64,000 nucleotides of DNA, taken from Carya illinoinensis. Lineage: Eukaryota > Streptophyta > Magnoliopsida > Fagales > Juglandaceae. The stretch is from positions 11,765,001-11,829,000 of the forward strand of contig NC_056753.1 of NCBI RefSeq assembly GCF_018687715.1, given 5' to 3'. Positions 10,353 through 22,852 of the stretch are shown here, piece by piece; position 1 is the first letter of the stretch; the number at the start of each line of letters is the position of its first letter. The translations under genes and the position numbers were made by a program. The notes below the pieces were generated by a model. It made no database searches. It was not told where the DNA came from and saw nothing but the letters and a program-made list of their open reading frames with translations.

Positions 10353-10899
10353 ATGCAATGTTCCTAACATGTATCTAGCATTATGCAATATTCGCAGCGG
10401 ATAATTATTTTTTTGGAGCAAAATATGCATCAAACTTATAATGTCTCAAATAGTTAAATCATAATTCAAGCATACTTAACAAAAATAAACATCTATGATT
10501 TTAGTACAAATCTCAGAAAACTGTAATATCAAAAATATAAGAGGTCAGACTCCATATTTACATTACTAAAATATACTATTGAGGAAGTTCGTCGAGTAAC
10601 TTGAGTAACTCGACTAACGAGACCAGCATACTATCCAAAAACTAACCATGGAAGCTGTAAGCTCCGTGTTGTGTCTGCGGCGTCTAATCAACCTCCTTTA
10701 GTCTACCAATGTCCGCTCCCTGCTTTGATCCTGACACATTGTCTACCATTTTGGGAGGAATGGTAGTTAGACTACCACGGTGAGATTTGATTACAAATTT
10801 CAGTAAGTTAACAGGAAACTTCCACACTGGTTAAAGATGCATGCATGACAGTAAAAGCATGAATGCATAATTAAAGTTGTAAGTAAGCATATCATAACT

Positions 10900-11430
10900 T
10901 GACATATATTATAGCATAACTGACATAATCTGAACTGAAACGTGAACTGAACTTGACATGACATAACATGAACTTGAACTTAAAATATAACATGGGCTAG
11001 CAACATAACATGAACGTAAACTTGAAACATAACATGGACTTGAAACATAACATGAACGTGAACATACATAACATAAACATGAACTTGAACTGAACATAAA
11101 CCTAAGCATAACATGACATAAACGTGAACTTGAAATATAATGTGAACATGAACATAACATAACATGGATGTGAACTTGAATATAACATGACATGAACGTG
11201 AACTTGAAACATAACATGAAGATGAACATAATATAACATAAACATGAACTTGAACATAACATAAACGTGAATATAATATGATATGAAAATGAACTTGAAA
11301 CTTAACGTGAATATGAACATAACATAACATAAACGTGAGTTTGAACATAACATAAACATGATATGAACATGAACTTGAAACTTAATGTGAACATGGACAT
11401 AACATGAACATGAACTTGAGCATAGCATGA
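10900..11430 (+). repeat. Degenerate AACATGAAC/AACTTGAA tandem array in the H LTR
   Basis: About 530 bp made of short units such as ATAACATGAACGTGAACTTG with variable spacing. A similar array in opposite orientation is at 34505-34660. The array opens overlapping minus-strand frames (10909-11428) coding for low-complexity Cys/Val/His/Met-rich peptides. These are products of the repeat and are not genes. Confidence 0.85.
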
Positions 11431-11689
11431 CAGCAGATTATACTCCTTCACCGTAATACTCGACAGCGCATAGCCTTAACCGCAGTATCAGGCAATGCGT
11501 ATCATCCTTCTGTAGTACGACAGATTATACTCCTTCACCATAGTACTTGGCAGCACATAGCCTTGACTATAGTACCAAGCAGCGCGTATTATTCTTGATC
11601 GTAACATATTGCTTATTCTTAACTTCTTGACATGAACTTGGAATCTTGTATAATAGATTTAATTAATAACGTGATCATATGGGTATTAC

Positions 11690-12130
11690 ACGGGTCCCCT
11701 TGAGCCGTGTGTCCCTGCCGATTATTGCATCACAACACAGGTATCTACACTAACTGTAAGTGCATTAATACGTATTCTACAGTTATTATAACTCAATGTA
11801 TTCTATGTGTCACAATTGCTGTCTCACGTAGTGTATGCTCCATAGTTGTTGTGGTCCCATACTTCATGCTTCACAGTTGTGGCTCCATGAATTGTTTGTG
11901 CTACACTTACTGTGAACACACATAAAATAAAACACGGCTCTATCGGCGTTAGTGCCTGGCGCGCTTCGGTGACCAGCTAGTCAAGCCCCATTCGCAACCT
12001 GTTGACTGTACTTCGTCAACTCGGGAAATTTCACACCTATTTAGACACTCCAACGTGAACAAAGGAGTTCTACTAGGATACTTACCCATCCTAGCATTTA
12101 GAGTTGTGATTGACATGAATAATTTAGAAT
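11690..12130 (-). repeat. H LTR segment with clustered short dyads
   Basis: Contains several near-palindromic words of the form CACA(A/G)TTGTTGTG: ACAGTTATTATAACT at about 11779, CACAATTGCTGT at about 11811, CCATAGTTGTTGTGG at about 11840 and CACAGTTGTGG at about 11872. Then follows the conserved stretch TGACCAGCTAGTCA, GTTGACTGTACTTCGTCAAC and GTGAACAAAGGAGTT. The same order is seen at 38900-39480 and in opposite orientation at 34150-34400. Confidence 0.65.
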
Positions 12131-13903
12131 GAACATGATCTGAAACTTTATTTAACATAAACTTAATCTAACTCATTTACTTAACATGATATACTTGCAA
12201 ATGGTAAATATTATATGATATGACATACATGTAACATGTGGCATACTTATAACATATAGCAATACGTGACATATAGATTGTGTAACAGATAAATATTCGT
12301 GATAGAATCAATCATGCATAACAGATAAACATGTAATGACGTGGCATAAAATGACATATATGATAACATACATACATAAATTGTATTTCCTTTACCCATT
12401 ATACGTACACAATAAACTGATAGTAAGTTAGAACCTAAATTACCTCGATCGTCGTGTTCTACGAGAATAAAGCGCGAAACACGAGGAACTGTAACAAGGT
12501 ATTCTAAAAGTTATACATTTAATTACTAACAATTAGAAATGTGTAAAAGAGACAACTTAGAGTAAAATAATCATTTTACCCTCTAAATGTGAAAAAAAAG
12601 ACATTTTTATTCATAACTTAAGGATTTTACATTTTAATTACAAAAATTTCTAAAATTTACATTTCTCATGTAAATTTTGTCATAAACTTAAATATCAATT
12701 CAGAAAAATTTAAAATAAATCACAACTATAGAAAACACACTATGGTTGAAACATCCATAAACCATTTCTAACTTCAAAACTCATGCTTAACCCAAAATTT
12801 TGCAACAAGGATCTTCCTATCCTAAGTTTAAAACCATACATTTAGAAAAGCTAATAATCAACACCAAACTTTTTGTAAATAGATCCAAACACTTGAATCA
12901 CAAGTTTTGACCCTAAATCAAAACATCTCCAAGAATTTCAAAAAAAAAAAAAAAAAAACAAATCTTACTTATAATATATTCATAACATCATCCTAAGATC
13001 AACCATGCTTTAAATCATTATACTAAATTTATCAAAATCACAAAATAACACTTGGAGTTTTTGGTTTTACATTTAGTCTAAAAACAGAAACTTTTTCCTC
13101 AACTGGTTTTGATAAATCTCTTGATCAATGACCTAAGAATGTGAGATCTTCGAAATAAAGCATCACATGGTTTAAAAATATGTCCTAAAGAATATCCAAC
13201 CATTAAACTTAAAATCACATAGCTAAAAATTAATAAAACATGGATCTAATCCAAAAAAGTAAATTTTAGGCCTAACCGAAATCCTCTTATATAGAAGAAT
13301 CAGTTCTTTGAAAATAATACTAAATATATTCAAAATAATATCATAATATGAATATAAGAGACTTAGGATCATCATATAAAAATATCAAAGTCTTTAGAGT
13401 AAGATGAAACAACGAAATATTCAAACTTTCTCCAAACAAAATCTATTTTTCCACTTCCAGTTTTCAAGTTTCTAAATTTAAGAAAATCTATCATAAAAAA
13501 CTTTATTCATACAACAAAACCTCAATTGAAACTTATAAAAATATTCTAACAACACTTCATAAAATTTTCGGACCAAGATATATCCATTAACTTGGTCAAA
13601 AATTTCAAAATATAACATACTCTTCAATTTTAAGCCCAGAATGACCTTTCCATGGTTAAACATACTTTTGGCCGAACAAATGACCATGAAATGATGAGAA
13701 TAATATATTTACGGAAACTATACTCAAATAGGAACAACTTTTATGAAGGAGTAATTGTGTGAAAATACCTACAAATGGTAGAAAATCTCCACGCAAAAAG
13801 ATCCAGAAATCTACTCGAGATAGCTTTTTTGGGTCTCTCTAAGAAATGACTGAAGAAGTGATAAAAGGGAAGAAAGTGTGTCTTGCACACTCAAGACTTC
13901 TGA

Positions 13904-15191
13904 TGTGATGACCCGCTTTTACGTGTATTTTCACTGAACTGTTGTTTTTATTTTAATTAATATATTGGTTTATTTATTTTAAATTAATGTATTTTAAATT
14001 GGTTTTAATTTATTTGATGTTGTGTTTAATTTATTTTAGTCGTTTTGCAGTTTTTAATATCGTTTTCGGCGGATCGGTTTCTGGTCTTCGGAGTGAGGAT
14101 TGGACCTCATTTCTTTTCTTTCCTCTTTTTCTTTTTCCCTTTTTCCTTTTCTTTTCCTTCTTTTTCTTTCTTTTTCTTTCTCTTCTTCTTCTTTCTTCTC
14201 CTTTCTCTCCCACGTACGCATAGCTGCCCCTTTTCTCATTCCCGTCGCCGCCACTTTGACCGGTCAGTTCTCCGCCGTCCGGCCACCGTTTAGTGCACCG
14301 TCACCACCATTCTCTTCCCCTTCCACCAGAGATCATCCCCACCAATTTTCAGAGCCATCGGACCAGCCGTTAGCTTTCGAGAGCCGCCGGAAGTCGCTGC
14401 ACCTGCTCTGTTTTTGCCCTTGTCGCTGGTTGCTTTCGCAGCCCAGAACCGCCGCTCGCCGGCGGCGTGGCCTACACCACCCACCCAGTTTTCTTCCCCT
14501 CTCACCGGTGAACATCCCCACCAAGTTTCACCTCCATCCGAGCCACCGTTAGCCACCACGAGCTCCTCCAAGCCATATGGTTTTTCACCGATTCCGGCGC
14601 CGTCGCACCACCTCCGGCCACCATCTTTTCACAGCTTCTTCCCCTACCTCTTGCCGACCTAAACCACTCATTTTCGGCCTCGATCCGTTGCCGGAGCAGC
14701 TCCCACGAGCTCAACTCCGTTCAGCCCCTTTTTGGCCTTCGACCGCCATTTCCACCACCACCCACGGCCAAAACTCGTTTCCTTTAGCTTCATAAATATC
14801 TCAAGACCATTCCCTATCAATTTCGTGCCTTGGTTTGTCCCCGTTCGAAAATGGGTAATTTATTACCCACGGCGACAGTGTAAATTACACTGTTACGTTG
14901 CTTTTCTTCCACCGGAGTTTTGATGTCGAAGTTATGCTTTATAATTTGGTTTAAAACTATATTTGTGTTTTTGTAATATTTTAATTATGTATGTTTTAAA
15001 CAGCTTGTATTATATTAAGAAAATTCTGGTACTTAGTTATATGACTTTCGTTATCCGCTGCGTGTTCATTCGTGCACATTTGTTGCCTTTGCACACACTT
15101 GACACACGTCGTTAGGGTGGTGACCCGTGATGTCATCATCCGGACGTCTCGATTTCTCCGTGTCCGTGCGTGGGGATTTGGGGGCGTCACA
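13904..15191 (+). mobile_element. Solo LTR related to element G
   Basis: Starts TGTGATGACCCGCTTTTACG and ends GGGGGCGTCACA, the same termini as the G LTRs at 41520 and 59764. The 5-bp sequence TCTGA precedes it (13899-13903) and follows it (15192-15196), a clean target-site duplication. At 1288 bp it is shorter than the 2.13-kb G LTR, lacking much of the middle. It shares the polypyrimidine tract and the GTGGTGACCCGTGATGTCAT stretch near the end. No internal region is present, so it arose by LTR-LTR recombination. Proline/serine-rich frames here (for example 14100-14552) are by-products of CT-rich sequence. Confidence 0.92.
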
Positions 15192-16252
15192 TCTGAAGGA
15201 GGAATATATGAACCCCTTGATTGGAGGTGTCTATATGACATAAAATGAAGATTAGTGGGGGGCAAATTCGTGGGTCTTGGTGGCCTCAACTAAGTGGCCT
15301 TCAATTTGGGGTTTAAAGAGGGTTTGGTTAGGGTTTGAGATGCTATCAAGTTCAAATTTAATTCTTCTTGGTCCAATCAAATTTTCAAAATTTAAAAGGT
15401 TGGATAATGATGTCATAACAAGAATTTGAGAAGTTGATAACATGTGGAAATGATTTAATCAAGTGATTAAATACAATGCTAGAAATTGGATCAAAAAGTG
15501 TTTGAAGGCCAATTTAGGGTTTGGGGAAACCGTTTAGGGTTTCGACTTCAACCAAGATTTTGGGGTTTTAATTGGATTCCAACCATTTAGGGTTTTACTA
15601 GGGTTGAAACTCTATTTGATCTAGACAATTTGGTTGATCAGATGAAAAAAAGTTTTGCTTAGGTAGCATGATCTCACACATTGATTTCCCTCACAAATCC
15701 ATCTAATGGTTCTTCTTTGTGCCAAGTATCTAATACTATGTGGTTAATATTTGCTAAGTGTCCAAATAAAATTTCTCTAACTTAATTTAGATATTCCACA
15801 CTGTGATTTTGAAAATACTGTACTTAGTATTCTTATCGAGGTTACTATTCACTACAAGAAAAGCATAATAAACTTAGTACTAAAAAATTCTAAATATTCA
15901 TATTAACTTACAGTGAAAATCGTTTACCAAGACTCAATGTTAAAGTGCCCATAAAAATAAATTCATAGTTTCGATCATGCGTTTCGCTCGAAATTATGAA
16001 ATTGAATTATTGCGCCATAAAATCATAAATATTCAACTGAATTTAGTGGCGTAGACCATAACATATTCTGACACTTCTAACTATCTCAAATAATTAAAAT
16101 TGCATTTCTGGTACCATAGTGAGTGATAACACTGATTATGTAGACAGATTAAAACCTTTGCGATTAGTCGATTTGTGAAAACTTATGGAGTGTTCATAAT
16201 GTTCCTCAATTCTATAGAAATTCTATCATTAAATTTTTAGCGGGCTGTTACA
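15192..16252 (-). mobile_element. H LTR continued, 5' part on the minus strand
   Basis: Non-coding. It resumes the H LTR after the solo LTR and runs to the LTR start at 16252. Landmarks shared with 32500-33500 and 41200-41519 include the TATCTAATACTAT, CACACTGTGATTTTGAAAA and CTTACAGTGAAAATCGTTTA stretches. It is listed separately because it is a gene-free block over 1 kb long. Confidence 0.7.
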
Positions 16253-17010
16253 TATAAAATACAATATTCTTATCATGTATTTAACATTACGTAATATTTG
16301 CAGTAGATAATTTTTTTCTTTAACAATACTATGCACTAAATCAAAAATATTTCAAATATTTAAAACATACTTCATACATAAATGTATAGTTAGTCGATTC
16401 CTGGTTCTCTTTCAAGTCCTGTAACTAGATCTACCATTTGGTACTGCAGTACTATATAATGCATATCATTCTTTTGTAGTACAGCATATTATCTTATTCA
16501 CCTTAGTACTCGGCAGCACATAGCTTTGACTATAGTATCAGACAACGCTTTTTATCCATGGCCGTAATATAACTTAACTGATTCATCATTCTGTAGTATG
16601 GCAGATTATATTCATTTACCTAAGTACTTGGCAACACATAGTTTTGACTGCAGTACCAGGCATTACGCATCATCCTTGACTGTAGTATAAATTAACTGAT
16701 AACTGAATTCTTACAATCAAACTAATTTTGCCAGAAGTACTTCATGTGAATTACAAAAGGAGATACTCGGACAATCATAGTGATTACATCGCAAGTATCC
16801 TAAACATAATTGACTTGAATGTAATTTGAGAAACATGACTTATTTGAAATAGAAACATTTCGTTATATGACATAATATGTAAGACAATATTTTATAATAT
16901 GGTATAATATATAATAGACAACATACTTAACATGACATATTTGCAACAGTGAATATTACATGACATGATAAACATGTAACAAATTGCATACTTAACATGA
17001 CATACAACAT
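16253..17010 (-). mobile_element. H-family LTR fragment, minus orientation
   Basis: Sequence such as AATATTTGCAGTAGATAATTTTTT (16295) and TCCTGTAACTAGATCTACCA aligns with the 3' half of the H LTR at 10345-11600 and 22930-23280. It contains three TAGTA(C/T)..CAGATTAT type units at about 16440-16690. It abuts the LTR start of the previous copy and is cut on the right by LINE sequence. Confidence 0.65.
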
Positions 17011-17152
17011 TTGACGTGCTGTCTTTTCTCTCTCTTGTTTTCTCTCTGTACACGTGAGAAAAAACAATGGTGCTAAAGTCCTGTTAATGATGGATGGTGT
17101 TCTGTAGTCGTAAGTCCTGTTGGTGTTATTGATTTAGAATCAATTTTTTTTA

Positions 17153-18817
17153 GTGATGGGGCTTATTAAGAACGTTATTATAAACCAGAAGTGCTTTGAG
17201 TTTAAGAAGGTTAATGAAAGGTGGTGGAGATGCACAGAGAGTAGCTGTCGAGCTGTGAGCTACATCTCTTTTGATCAAGTATCTTTGGGGTGGCTGGCTG
17301 CCATGGTTAAGGAAGGTATAAAGCGTCGTGATTTGATAGTGATACCACAAAGGAGAAATGGGGTAGACTGGAAGAACTTTGTGGAATTGCTGCAGAAGTT
17401 ATCGGCAACAACCTCTGGTTCGGGGGGGAAAAACAGAGGAAGACATGCAGGGCCATCTCTTCCTCTATCGTAGGGATACCTACCTCTGTCATACAAGGAT
17501 GTGCTTTCTCGAGCTCTGAAAAATGTAGAGATGGCAGGAGATCTTTCTTTTGTGGGAAAAGATCAGTTTTGTGGAGAGGATGGCAGGGGTATGTTGGGGC
17601 AAAAAATGGAAACACTGATGCATGCAGTCACAGAGATGGAGAAGCAAGTGAGCTCATTACAGTTTAACTTGGTTCTCTTAAAATGATGCATTGAGCAGAG
17701 TGTTGCACGCAGGGTGGGAAGAGTGATGCATTTCTGGGTCAACTCGAAGGCCTGTGTAGTGGGTTGGCCCACAACGTTTTAATTCAAAAAGGTAAGGGCC
17801 TGGCTTTTGATGGGCCTAAAGGTAACAAGAGGCCTTTCGAGCAATAGGCCCAGCCTATCGAGCAACAGGCTCCATGCAGATTTGAGGCTCTGAACCTTTG
17901 TTTCGTGCACCGATGATCCTTCATTGTCGAGTGGGCCTCAGCGTCCACCGTCGACGATGGTTCAGGGGGCACGGGTGAAGGTGGTGGTGTCACCGGCGAG
18001 CTGTGGGATGGAGGATGGTGCGGCGGTGAAGCTTAATGGTTTAGATCCAAGTGGGTATGGTGGATCAGATCCAAGTGGGACTCAATCACCACTGTTGGAT
18101 ATGGGTGAGAGGATTTTTCCGAAGGAGGTAGCTTCGCCGGTGAGTTTCAGGATGTTGTATAGTGTGTCGGAAGAGCCTAGAGGTTTAGAATCGAGTTTGG
18201 GTTGGGTCGACTCGTTGTCGGCAAGTTCTCTATTGATAGAGATAGAACAAAAAATGTCGTTGGAGGTGGATGAAGTCACTGCCATCCCCTCTGGGCCATC
18301 TGAATTGTCGGAGGGGAGCCCTTTGCTTTCAGGGTCGCCGATAGGTCTTGTAAGTCGTGGTCTAGGTGGTTTTGAGGGGAAAAGTGTGGGGGATGGACTT
18401 TTAGTCCATGAACTGGGTGGAGTTGAGGGGAAAAGTTTGAGAGATGGCAGTAGGGTATCTGAATATCTTTTGGCACCTAGAGGTAAATCTGTTTTCTTAG
18501 TCTCAGATTCTACCTTGAATATGCAGTTGGCTTTGATTGATAGTGACTGTTTGGGTGGGGATGGGGTTGTGATAACCCCTTTTTGTACTCTTCCTTCTAG
18601 TCCTTTATTAGGGAGTGGTTCCTTTTCTTGGGTGTTCAAGAAGGTGGAGGAAATACAAGCCATTATTGGGATCTCTACTGGAGGTTACATAGAACAATTC
18701 AGGGTTCTTCTAGTGGCAATCGAAGATAGCCATTCGAAATCAACCACAAAGAGGGATAGGGAACTTAAAAGGCTTACTTGTTCTATAAAATATGATGTGA
18801 AGGAAGGGATAGATTGA
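17153..18817 (+). pseudogene. LINE ORF1-like protein, interrupted
   Basis: One frame carries three open blocks (17153-17473, 17501-17686, 17924-18817) separated by stops, including TAG at 17471-17473. The first block holds RRDLIVIPQRRNGVDWKNF, a pattern found near the N-terminus of plant LINE ORF1-type proteins. The second has a short heptad-like stretch (LMHAVTEMEKQVSSLQF). The last 297 residues are Gly/Ser-rich with no zinc knuckle that I can see. The likely role is nucleic-acid binding in the LINE particle, inferred from position. The frame ends 23 bp before the EN-RT frame. Confidence 0.65.
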
Positions 18818-18840
18818 AAGGGAGGGGCAATAGTCGTTTA

Positions 18841-21800
18841 CATGCAACCTAAAATCATTACTTAGAATGTGCGGGGGCATAATGATTGCAATAAGCGCCT
18901 TCGTATCAAATCATTATTGTGAATGTGGAAGGGTGATGTGTGTTTGTAAGAAATAAAGTTGCGGTACATTGACAGAAGTATTGTGCAGAGTTTATGGGGG
19001 TGTCCATACGTGGGCTGGTCATACTTGGCCTCTTTGGGTGCCTCAGGTGAAGTGTTATTAATGTGGGACAAAAGAGTAGTAAAGGCGAGTGAGGAATGTA
19101 TCAGGGAATACATGGTAGTGTCATTATTCAAAAATGTTGTTGACGGTTGGGAATGAGCATTTGTAAGCATTTATGGTCCTAATGTGGATAGGGATAGGAG
19201 GAGGTTATGGGAGGAGTTGGCGGGATTATTTTCTTTTTGGGAGGTGTTGTGGTGTATGTGGGGTGATTTTAATATTACTCGTTTTCCTAGTGAGCGATTG
19301 GGACGTTATCGAAATTTTGGGGCTATGGATGAGTTTTTAGAGCTCATTTTTTATTTAGACCTCATGGAACTTCCACTAGTTGGAGGAGAGTGCACATGAT
19401 CAAACGGACGGGTTTGGTCAAAATTGGATAGATTTTTGGTATCCCCCTCATGGGAAGCCCACTTTCCAGAGGTATGTCAGAAACGGTTAGCTCAAGTCAG
19501 TTCAGATCATTTTTCTATTTTATTAGATTGTGAGGGCATTCACAATGGACGCCGGTACTTCAAGTTTGAAAACATGTGGCTTGCTGCGGAGGGGTTTGTA
19601 GAGATGATGCACGCTTGGAGGTCATCGTATCAGTTTATTGATACTCCAAGTTTTATTCTTGCAGGCAAGTTGAAAGCTTTGAAATTAGACTTGATGAAGT
19701 GGAACTTGGAAGCTTATGGCCACATTAACAACCAGAAGAATAACCTTTTGGAGGAATTGCAAAAGTTAGAGGAAAGGGAACTATTGAGAGATACTTCGGA
19801 GGAGGTGCATGTGAGGAAGGGCGCGATTATGGCAAATTTGGAGAGTCTTGTTGTCGGATGAGATTTATTAGCGTCAAAATTCAGGGCCCTTTGGTTGAAA
19901 GAATGAGATAAGTATACGAAGTTCTTTTATAAAGTGGCCAATTCATATCCGCGCAGTAACGCTATTGAGGTTCTACATTCAGGTTCTCAGGTGTTATCCT
20001 CTCCTCCTGAATTAGAAAATCACATTGTGAATTATTATGAGTTTATTCTCACAGAATCGGCTGATTGGAGGCCAAAGTTGGAGGGCTTATCCTATGAGGC
20101 TATTGATTCTTAGAGCGCATGTGTTTTGAAGAGAACTTTTGAGGAAAGATGAGATCTACAAGGTCATCTCTGGTATGGCCAAGGACAGAGAGCCAGGGCC
20201 GGATGGTTTTTCAATGGGTTTCTTTCATACTTGTTGGGACATTGTAAAAAATGATGTTATTGCATGTCTTTAAGGAATTTCACACATTTCAAAAGTTAGA
20301 AAAATCCCTTAATACAAAGTTTGTTGCTCTCATTCCCAAGAAAAACGGGGCTTTGATTATAGAGGATTTTTGCCTGATAAGCTTGGTTAGTGGCGTTTAC
20401 AAAATTATTTCTAAGGTGCTAGCCAATTGGTTAAGTTCTATGTTGGATCATATTATTTCTAAGCCTCAAAATGCATTCGTTCGTGGGAAATAAATTTTTA
20501 ACTCGGTACTAATTGCAAATGAGTGTTTGGACCATAGATTGAGAGAGGGAAGATTAGGGATTCTTTGCAAGCTCGACATGGAAAATGCATACGATCATGT
20601 GAATTGAGAATTCCTCTTATATCTACTTAGGAGGTGCGGTTTTGGTGATAGATAGATTGCTTGGATGCGTCATTGTTTTTCTATCGTTCGGTTTTCAGTT
20701 ATAGTCAAGGGTACACCTGCTGATTTTTTTTATTTTTTTTATTTATTTTTTTATAGTTCTTGGGGTTTGTGGCAAGAAGACCCTCTATCTTCTCTTCTGA
20801 TTGTTATAGTTATGGGGGCCCTTAGCCGGATAGTACAGGCTGCGGTGAGTGGACGGCTCATATCTGGTTTTCAGGTGGGCCATGGTTCTTGTGGCTCGAT
20901 TATCCTCACACACCTTTTATTTGCAGACAATACTTTATTGTTTTGTGAAGTGGATATTAGCCAGATTCAAAGTGCATTGTTACTTTGCTTTGAAGCAGTG
21001 TCAGAGCTTAAGGTGAATCTTGGCTAGTTCGAGTTGGTTCTAGTGGGTGTGGTTTCAAATATACTCAATTTAGCAAGCCTACTGGATTGTAAGGTGTCTT
21101 CCTTGCCTCTAAAGTATGTGGGTCTCTCATTGGGAGCAACTTTTAAGGCTAGAGCTATTTGGGATGGGGCGGTGGAGAAGATAGAAAAAAGATTGGCTAG
21201 TTGGAAACGGGTGTATTTATCGAAAGTGAGTCGTCTCACACTTATTAAGAGCATTCTACTTAATCTTCCCACGTATTTTTTATCTTTGTTTCCTTTGCCG
21301 GTAAGGGTGGGGAATAGGATTGAAAAACTCTTCAGGGCGTTTCTATAGGGGGGCTTGGGGGAGGAGAAGAAATTTTACCTGGTTAGATGAAAGACAGTTT
21401 GTGATCCAGTGGCTCATGGGGGGTTGGGAGTGTGTGACTTGAGAACTTTTAATAAAGTTTTATTGGGCAAATGACTTTGGAGATATCATTTAGAGGGGAG
21501 ATCATTGTGGAAGGAAGTTATCGATGCTAGACATGGAACTGCTTGGGGTGGTTGGTGCTCCAACGAAGTGAGAGGGGGGCATGGAGTGAGATTATGGAAG
21601 TTTTTAAGGAGGGGGTGGTCTTGCTTTGAAAATCATACTCGTTTTGTAGCAGGAGAGGGAAACCGAATCAGTTTTTGGCGGAGAGCATGCCTTGGAAAGA
21701 GCCTTTTCGGTTCTCTATTGTATTGCTACTAATAGGGAGGCTTCAGTAGCAAATATGTGACTACTCTCTCATGGTTCTTATCAGGGGAATATTCTTTTTA

Positions 21801-22374
21801 TTAGGGATTTCCACGATTGGGAAGTACCTATTCCATGGGGCCTCTTGTGACACAGCATGATTAATTGAAATGGAGGTCTAATAACCACAAGAAATGTACT
21901 ATTAGAAGGTACTATCAAATTTTGACAACACGACCATCCCAAGTTTCCTTGGAATAACATTTAGAGGACATGTGTGCCTTCCAAAGTTTCCTTCTTTGTA
22001 TCAAATGCCGCTCTTGGAAAGATCTTGACCACAGACAATCTGAGGAAGAGGGGTTGTGTAGTTATGGATTGGTGTTTTTTATGTTAAAAAAAATAGAGAA
22101 TCTGTGGATCACTTTTTATTGCATTGTGAGGTAATATAAAGGAGTTGTGGGATGAGATTTTTCACAGGGTTGAAGTTGCTTGGGTTATGCCTGCGAGAGT
22201 GGTGGATTTGTTGGGTTGTTGAAGGAAGATATAAGGTTGTCATCAAAGTATGGAAGATTATCCCATTGTGTATCATGTGGTGTATTTGGTTGGAAATGAA
22301 TGCCGCTCTTTGAGGACAAGGAACGCACTAGGGTGGAGTTAAAGAACTTTTTTCTCCACACCTTAATGCTTTGG
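18841..22374 (+). pseudogene. LINE endonuclease-reverse transcriptase, interrupted
   Basis: Starts MQPKIIT with a stop replacing the usual Trp of the TWNVRG motif (TAG at about 18862). Endonuclease landmarks are FVSIYGPN, WCMWGDFNITRFPSER, GRVWSKLDRFLVS and VSSDHFSI. RT landmarks are [57 protein letters not shown] and LLFADNTLLF. The usual FADD is FADN here, so one catalytic Asp is lost. After RT come [14 protein letters not shown], a zf-RVT-like segment, and the C-terminal LCIMWCIWLEMN. Stops and small frameshifts occur throughout (for example near 19399, 19860, 20115 and 21348). Confidence 0.9.
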
Positions 22375-22399
22375 TTTTTTTTTTTTTTTTTTTTTTTTT

Positions 22400-22852
22400 A
22401 AAGTTTCATTCATGAAAGTTATTTCTTTTTTAATCTAATTTTCCTAGATATCTTTTTTTTTTTTTTTTTCGGTCATTTGATCAGTCAAAAGTTATTTTAA
22501 CTCATAAAGGTCATTTGTGGCGATAAATTGAGTGTTATATTTTAGAGCTTTTGACCAAGCTAATGAACAGATTTTGATCTGAAATTTTTATGGAGTGTTA
22601 TTAACATGTGTATTATTCACTTTTTTGAAGTGAATAGTTACCTTGATAAGCAAATCAAGTGCAGTGTTTTCAAAATTACAGGATGAAATGTCCAAATTAA
22701 TTTAGAGAAGTTTTATTTAAATAAGATCTTAGCCACACAGTGAATAGTATTAGACACTTGACACTATGAGGAACATTTAATGGATTTAAAGGAATCAAAG
22801 TGTGAGATCATGCCACCTAAGCAAAAACTCTATTTCATTTGACCAATCAAAT
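22400..22852 (+). mobile_element. H-family LTR fragment, plus orientation, left part of an interrupted copy
   Basis: Aligns with plus-strand H at 37350-37570 (TCATTTGATCAGTCAAAAG, TTTGACCAAGCTAATG, ATTAACATGTGTAT), then jumps to the block with ACCTTGATAAGC and ATAGTATTAGACACTTG. It ends CAAAT at 22848-22852. The same H copy appears to continue at 33503, after the minus-strand LTR inserted between them. Confidence 0.75.

Larger units (their letters stand above)
10074..16252 (-). mobile_element. H-family long LTR, minus orientation, with a nested solo LTR
   Basis: Read on the minus strand the unit starts TGTAACAGCCCG (plus-strand CGGGCTGTTACA ending 16252) and ends in the ..GGGGGCATCACA motif that at 36279 is followed by a primer-binding site. 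Removing the nested G-like LTR (13904-15191 and one TSD copy) leaves about 4.9 kb, unusually long for an LTR. It has no coding frame of its own. From the 3' end it holds three 92-bp repeats, an AACATGAAC-rich array, a region of short dyads, a CGAGGTAA donor-like site and AT-rich sequence. No clean TSD was found for this copy. Confidence 0.7.
17011..22399 (+). mobile_element. L1-like plant LINE, nearly full length, defective
   Basis: A CT-rich leader (17020-17055) is followed by an ORF1-like frame, a 23-bp gap and an endonuclease-reverse transcriptase frame, the standard order of plant L1 elements. Both frames hold several stops. The 3' end is abnormal: the C-terminal coding sequence runs straight into 25 T residues (22375-22399) instead of a 3' UTR and poly-A. 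No TSD could be identified because different H fragments in opposite orientation flank it. Confidence 0.85.

Noticed and set aside
10909..11428. Overlapping minus-strand open frames coding for Cys/Val/His-rich repeats
   Set aside because: They arise from the AACATGAAC tandem array in three overlapping frames, and no frame is favoured. Repeat composition explains them.
14031..14795. Proline/serine- or lysine/arginine-rich frames on both strands
   Set aside because: They lie in the CT-rich part of a solo LTR, appear on both strands at once and show no domain.
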